From Siphonodentalium dalli (taxonomy: Eukaryota; Mollusca; Scaphopoda; Gadilida; Siphonodentaliidae), in NCBI GenBank assembly GCA_032622095.1, contig CP136061.1, forward strand, positions 167,963,107 through 168,027,106: DNA of 64,000 nucleotides, written 5' to 3'. The notes beneath the pieces are model-generated. The model saw only the letters and a program-made list of their open reading frames with translations, was not told the origin of the DNA and made no database searches. The position numbers were made by a program, and so were the translations under genes. Shown here piece after piece: positions 60,392-64,000 of the stretch. Within the stretch, counting starts at the first letter, position 1. Each line of letters starts with the position of its first letter.

Positions 60392-61769
60392 ATAAGTGTT
60401 TTATTATATGATCCACCAATGGTATCAAGCCCATTAGGCCTGAACTACCTTACTGACCCATCTATATAAATCCATAAAATGCACAACAATGTTTTTCAAC
60501 AAGTCAAAATAATAAACAATACATGTATGATGATAAATATTACCAAACATCACTACATTGTCATGAACATACTTCATATTAATAACTCATGAGTCACGTG
60601 ATCTTGTTATTAACTCATCTAGCCTATTTATAGAACAACCAGGTATATATCGTGATTTATCAACTTCTTTTGCCCATTATTTAGTATGGGACTTTTAGAA
60701 GAAAGTTTATGATCATATAATAACATTCTATGAAGACTTTTCTTATCTTTATTACTACAACCAGTATAACTGAATTGTGAATTTTGAAAGTTAAAATGGT
60801 CTGTTTATTCTAGTGATGAACAGATAAACTGGAACGGCAATCGGAATCTGTAGATATTTGGGTTATCTGTTTATAATTGGCATCGGCAAAAAACCCTGCC
60901 ATTCCAATGAGGTTCTGATTGTTTTCGCCTTTACAGCGAAGGGAGTAAACAGTGAATGAATGTTCAAATGCAGTTTTTTAATGTGTTGTACAGTAAATAT
61001 TGGTAACTATAATGGTCACTCAATTATATTTAAAACAGTCGGTGGTGGCTAATATGGTGAACAAACATCCGAAACGTAACAACACATTGGGTGAATTTGA
61101 GATAAGTTAAAGTGTGTACCGAAAATATTCACACAAAATGGGCAATATGGGAATATATTCGCAGCCATGTGCTCGAACACCCGGAGGGGATTATAGATAC
61201 CAAAAATGAAAACCTTTCTAACATTGTAGACTTTTTATAGAGCATGCTAGATGCATGATCATAAAGTTCAAGATGAGTTTTAGAATCATTGACAAATCAG
61301 AAGAACTGAACCCGTAATCATGTCATTGTAAATGCTAAAACAGCATTATTGCAACAGAATGTAAAAGTAGAATGCGGTGCATATGCAGATATGCTTCATT
61401 AATTCTCCATTCTATTTTGGCTGCCTCACAGGCAATCTTAAATCTACCAGCAGATAAAAGTCTTCATTGCTTGATCATAAATGTTCAACGTATTATCAAC
61501 TAAACACATTATTAATTTATTTTTCGGTAACTGTGACTACACTGTGCAGTGAGATCAGGAGATAATGAGTTTTATTGCATGTACTGCTACTACTGTGTGT
61601 CTAATTAGTTACGGTGAATTTTGTTTATAACAAGTGTCAACATTGCATCACGTTTTGTACTATATATGGTATAATCAGCATTGGCCAATTGCTAAATTTT
61701 AACAAGATGGCCAATGGTGGTTTCCCTATATCAATTCATCACTAGTTTATTACGACAACCATCGCTGAG
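60392..61769. other. Intergenic, no gene seen
   Basis: AT-rich, no ORF above 60 codons, no recognised repeat beyond short AT runs. Confidence 0.4.
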
Positions 61770-63145
61770 CTTTCTATTCTACGCAGATGGACAAAAAAGG
61801 ACGAAGGATTTATGGGTTTCAGATCCCAATACTACAAACAGCAGGAGGAATTGATTACACCAATATGTAGGGTTGAAATGATTAATCGACTAGCTGTAGT
61901 CGACGCTGAAATAGTGTATGTTACATAGTTACATGTATAACGTTTTCAAGATCGATTCCGGCATAAACGGTGTTAACTGCGCGTAAGTTACGGTAAGTAT
62001 AACGTTTGGTGGCACCCGGAATTGACAGTGTTACTGGTATAGACACACATAGTGACCCGACTATTAATTGAAAGAATGAAATTGACAACACAATGTCTCA
62101 CTCGTCGTTTGAGGTCAAAGACATCACTGTGACATGATGGCAATGATTGACGTGGCTTTATCGTTTGTTGGAGACCGCTTTGATCTAGACACTGTGTATA
62201 TTTCAATTGATCTCGCACCGTCGGGTTATAATGCGACGCTGTGTGAAGGTCGTTGCTACCGAATATAAATGATACTGACAGCGCTTGATCGGGACTCTAA
62301 TTATATAATTACATTCAGTGTGTTGGATAAAATTAATATCAAGATGTTTACTGTATTATTTCCCAAATAAATTGGTGTCTATGCAGGGAAATGCGCTGCG
62401 CAATAGACCGTCATTGACTCAGTCATCAGTGTACGCCATGTACGATGAATTTTCCGTACCATGTTATGTTTGAAAGTTTTAATATCGGGTACCGACTAGT
62501 CGATACAACGCGACTTTTGGGCCTCGACTAGTCGACTTTGAAATTCACTGGTCGTTTCAACACTACCAATATGATACAAAGTGCATATTCACAAAATATT
62601 TGCACATCTTGAATAAGTCGAGAAAGGGTCAATAACTCTAAAATAAAAAACATAAAACATTTCTAGGTCGAAAATGGCAATAACTCTGCCAAATTAACTG
62701 GAAAATGATGGAATATAAGCTTGGACAAAAGATGCGTCCCATGATGTACGATTCTATGTTGAAAAATGGCAATAACTCCACCAAAATGACTCCGACTTGC
62801 AGATGTGCAGGTTCCCATGCTGGCCGACGTCTGTGCCAAGTTGTAACCAAATTTACTGGATAATGACGGAATACAGACTCTGACAATAAAGGTGTCTCAG
62901 GTTGTACAAACACAGGTCAAAAAAGAGCATTAACTCCATCAGAATGAGTCTGACTGAACTCAAAATCGCAGGTGTGCAGGTTCCCATGCTGGTTGATATA
63001 TGTGTCAAGTTTAACAACAAATGACCATAAAATGACAGAATACAGACTCGGACAATGTTCCAGATGGATGGAGTCAATGGATGGAAGCCCACACACATGG
63101 ATGAAGGTCGTTACATTTGTTCACCGACGGAATGTCGGGTGACAA
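61770..63145 (+). repeat. Tandem-repeat cassette interrupted by a hAT element
   Basis: Left part: ACAAACAGCAGGAGGAATTG then ATTACACC, related to the core at 27,665 (GTAGGAGGAGTTGATTACAC). The right part resumes after 62573 with GTCGA(G)AAA(A)(A)GGG.AATAACTC phrases, three diverged units (GCAGGT(G)TGCAGGTTCCCATG at about 62,796 and 62,969), GATGGATGGAGTCAATGGATGG, and a cap TTGTTCACCGAC (63117) pairing with GTCGGGTGACAA (to 63145). Confidence 0.65.
61860..62573. mobile_element. Second non-autonomous hAT-type element with 8-bp target duplication
   Basis: The element spans 61868-62565. It starts TAGGGTTGAAATGA and ends ...TCGTTTCAACACTA (reverse complement TAGTGTTGAAACGA), 12 of 14 matching; GACTAGTCGA-type subterminal repeats lie at both ends. 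CCAATATG flanks both sides (61860-61867 and 62566-62573). No transposase ORF. Removing it restores a continuous cassette core, so the order of events is clear: cassette first, hAT later. Confidence 0.9.
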
Positions 63146-63429
63146 TAAAGAAGGATAACTCTAGAATGGAAAACGTGAACAATGTTATTGGCCCGTATTT
63201 TAAAAGGCCTCCTGATAGCTAACAATCATAAAATTTTTGACAACCCATGTCTAAGACATCAGGATGGATTTAATCCAATATATTCTCACCTGCCTATTAA
63301 TCATGACGTCACATTTATTCATTTCTGGTTTAATTGGCAGGTAATCACGATTATTTATTTTGAGGCAAAAGAGAGCGTCGACCAAGCTAATCATGATAAA
63401 AACGTCTGTTTACATTCCGTACTCTAAAA
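63146..63429. other. Spacer between cassettes
   Basis: AAGGATAACTCTAGAATGGA at 63,151 resembles 9,392. The ORF 63182-63427 shows no domain. Confidence 0.4.
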
Positions 63430-64000
63430 AACCTGGTTTTCAAACTCGTCCGAGATATTGTTGCAAGAGACTCATATATCAAATATGGTTTGAATCAGTT
63501 AATATTTAATTGAGTTATCGCGCTAACGGTGAAACAAGAGGTGGCATCAGAGATGCTGTGTCTCGTTTTCGGTGGCTACCGCCGGTGGCTACCGCCAATT
63601 GGTGTGCATCAGTATCGGTGGACTAATTAATAGGTAAAATCGAAAAATGACTAATTAAGGGCCATAACTCTATCAAATTTTATCGGGCCAGGCTGGTTTT
63701 CGAACTCGTCCGAAATATTCTTGGCAAGTACGTCTAGCTATTCCAAATGTTAAACAAATCGGAGGACGTTTGTTGAAGTTATCGCGCTAACGAGCTAAAA
63801 ATTCGTACAAAATGACTACTTAAGGATCATAACTCTATAAAATTTTATCGGACCAGGCCGGTTTTCGAACTCGTCCGAGATATTCTTGGGAGACAACTAT
63901 ATACCAAATTTCAATCAAATTGGATAACGTTTGTTGAAGTTATCGCGCTAACGAGCTGAAAATTCGTGAAAAATGACTAATTAAGGGCCATAACTCTGTC
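63430..64000 (+). repeat. Tandem array of about 165-bp units, cut by window end
   Basis: CTCGTCCGA(G/A)ATATT(C/G)TTG recurs near 63,447, 63,706 and 63,870. AACTCTAT(C/A)AAATTTTATCGG recurs at about 63,667 and 63,832. GTTGAAGTTATCGCGCTAAC recurs near 63,772 and 63,931. The array continues past the window, so its microsatellite and cap are not visible. Confidence 0.85.

Overview
The window looks like nuclear DNA of a marine invertebrate, most likely a mollusc (possibly a bivalve). It is AT-rich and intron-bearing, has no prokaryotic gene density, and is crowded with repeats. Tandem-repeat cassettes that end in GGAC/ACAG-type microsatellites, as described for bivalve 'pearl'-like / Helentron-associated elements, point the same way. 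The organism call is an inference from style, not from a diagnostic host gene.

Gene content is sparse and almost all of it derives from mobile elements. The best gene is a plus-strand, multi-exon integrase-core protein (1229-4071, probably with a 5' exon at 712-868) whose D, D(35)E triad is intact. A second large ORF on the minus strand (36273-37508) is the C-terminal part of a DUF4218/Tnp2-like transposase; its 5' end is lost beside a GC-rich repeat. A decayed non-LTR retrotransposon occupies about 29.0-31.2 kb: an SGNH-type ORF1, an endonuclease, then an ORF2 tail with the reverse transcriptase missing. C2H2 zinc-finger fragments sit in a foldback element at 50 kb. A few short candidate exons are listed at low confidence.

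Layout. 0-4.4 kb: foldback repeat, then the integrase gene with a repeat cassette in its last intron. 4.4-10.9 kb: intergenic DNA with small inverted-repeat elements. 11.0-14.3 kb: eighteen copies of a 20-bp palindrome in three clusters, with a local duplication. 15-17 kb: inverted-repeat elements and a coding-like repeat. 17.53-24.43 kb: a 6.9-kb hierarchical satellite (about 400 / 957 / 1,915 bp). 24.4-31.7 kb: short tandem repeats, broken ORFs, a cassette, LINE remnants and a TTAA MITE. 33-41 kb: decayed ORFs, large inverted repeats, the transposase, an array of GGAGATATCTCC palindromes inside terminal inverted repeats, and a MITE. 42.8-50 kb: a perfect 79-nt palindrome, more cassettes, and a three-copy tandem of whole cassettes. 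50-64 kb: zinc-finger foldback, two copies of a TTAA MITE, two hAT-type elements with exact 8-bp target duplications, more cassettes, and an array cut by the window end.

The unifying pattern is that at least nine unrelated-sequence cassettes share one plan: a core tandem repeat of about 140-190 bp, then a GGAC/ACAG-type microsatellite, then a terminal hairpin. The satellite looks like an amplified version of the same plan in reverse orientation. I saw no operon, CRISPR array, rRNA or tRNA gene, and no gene system acting together in a pathway. What stands out is the structured repeats.
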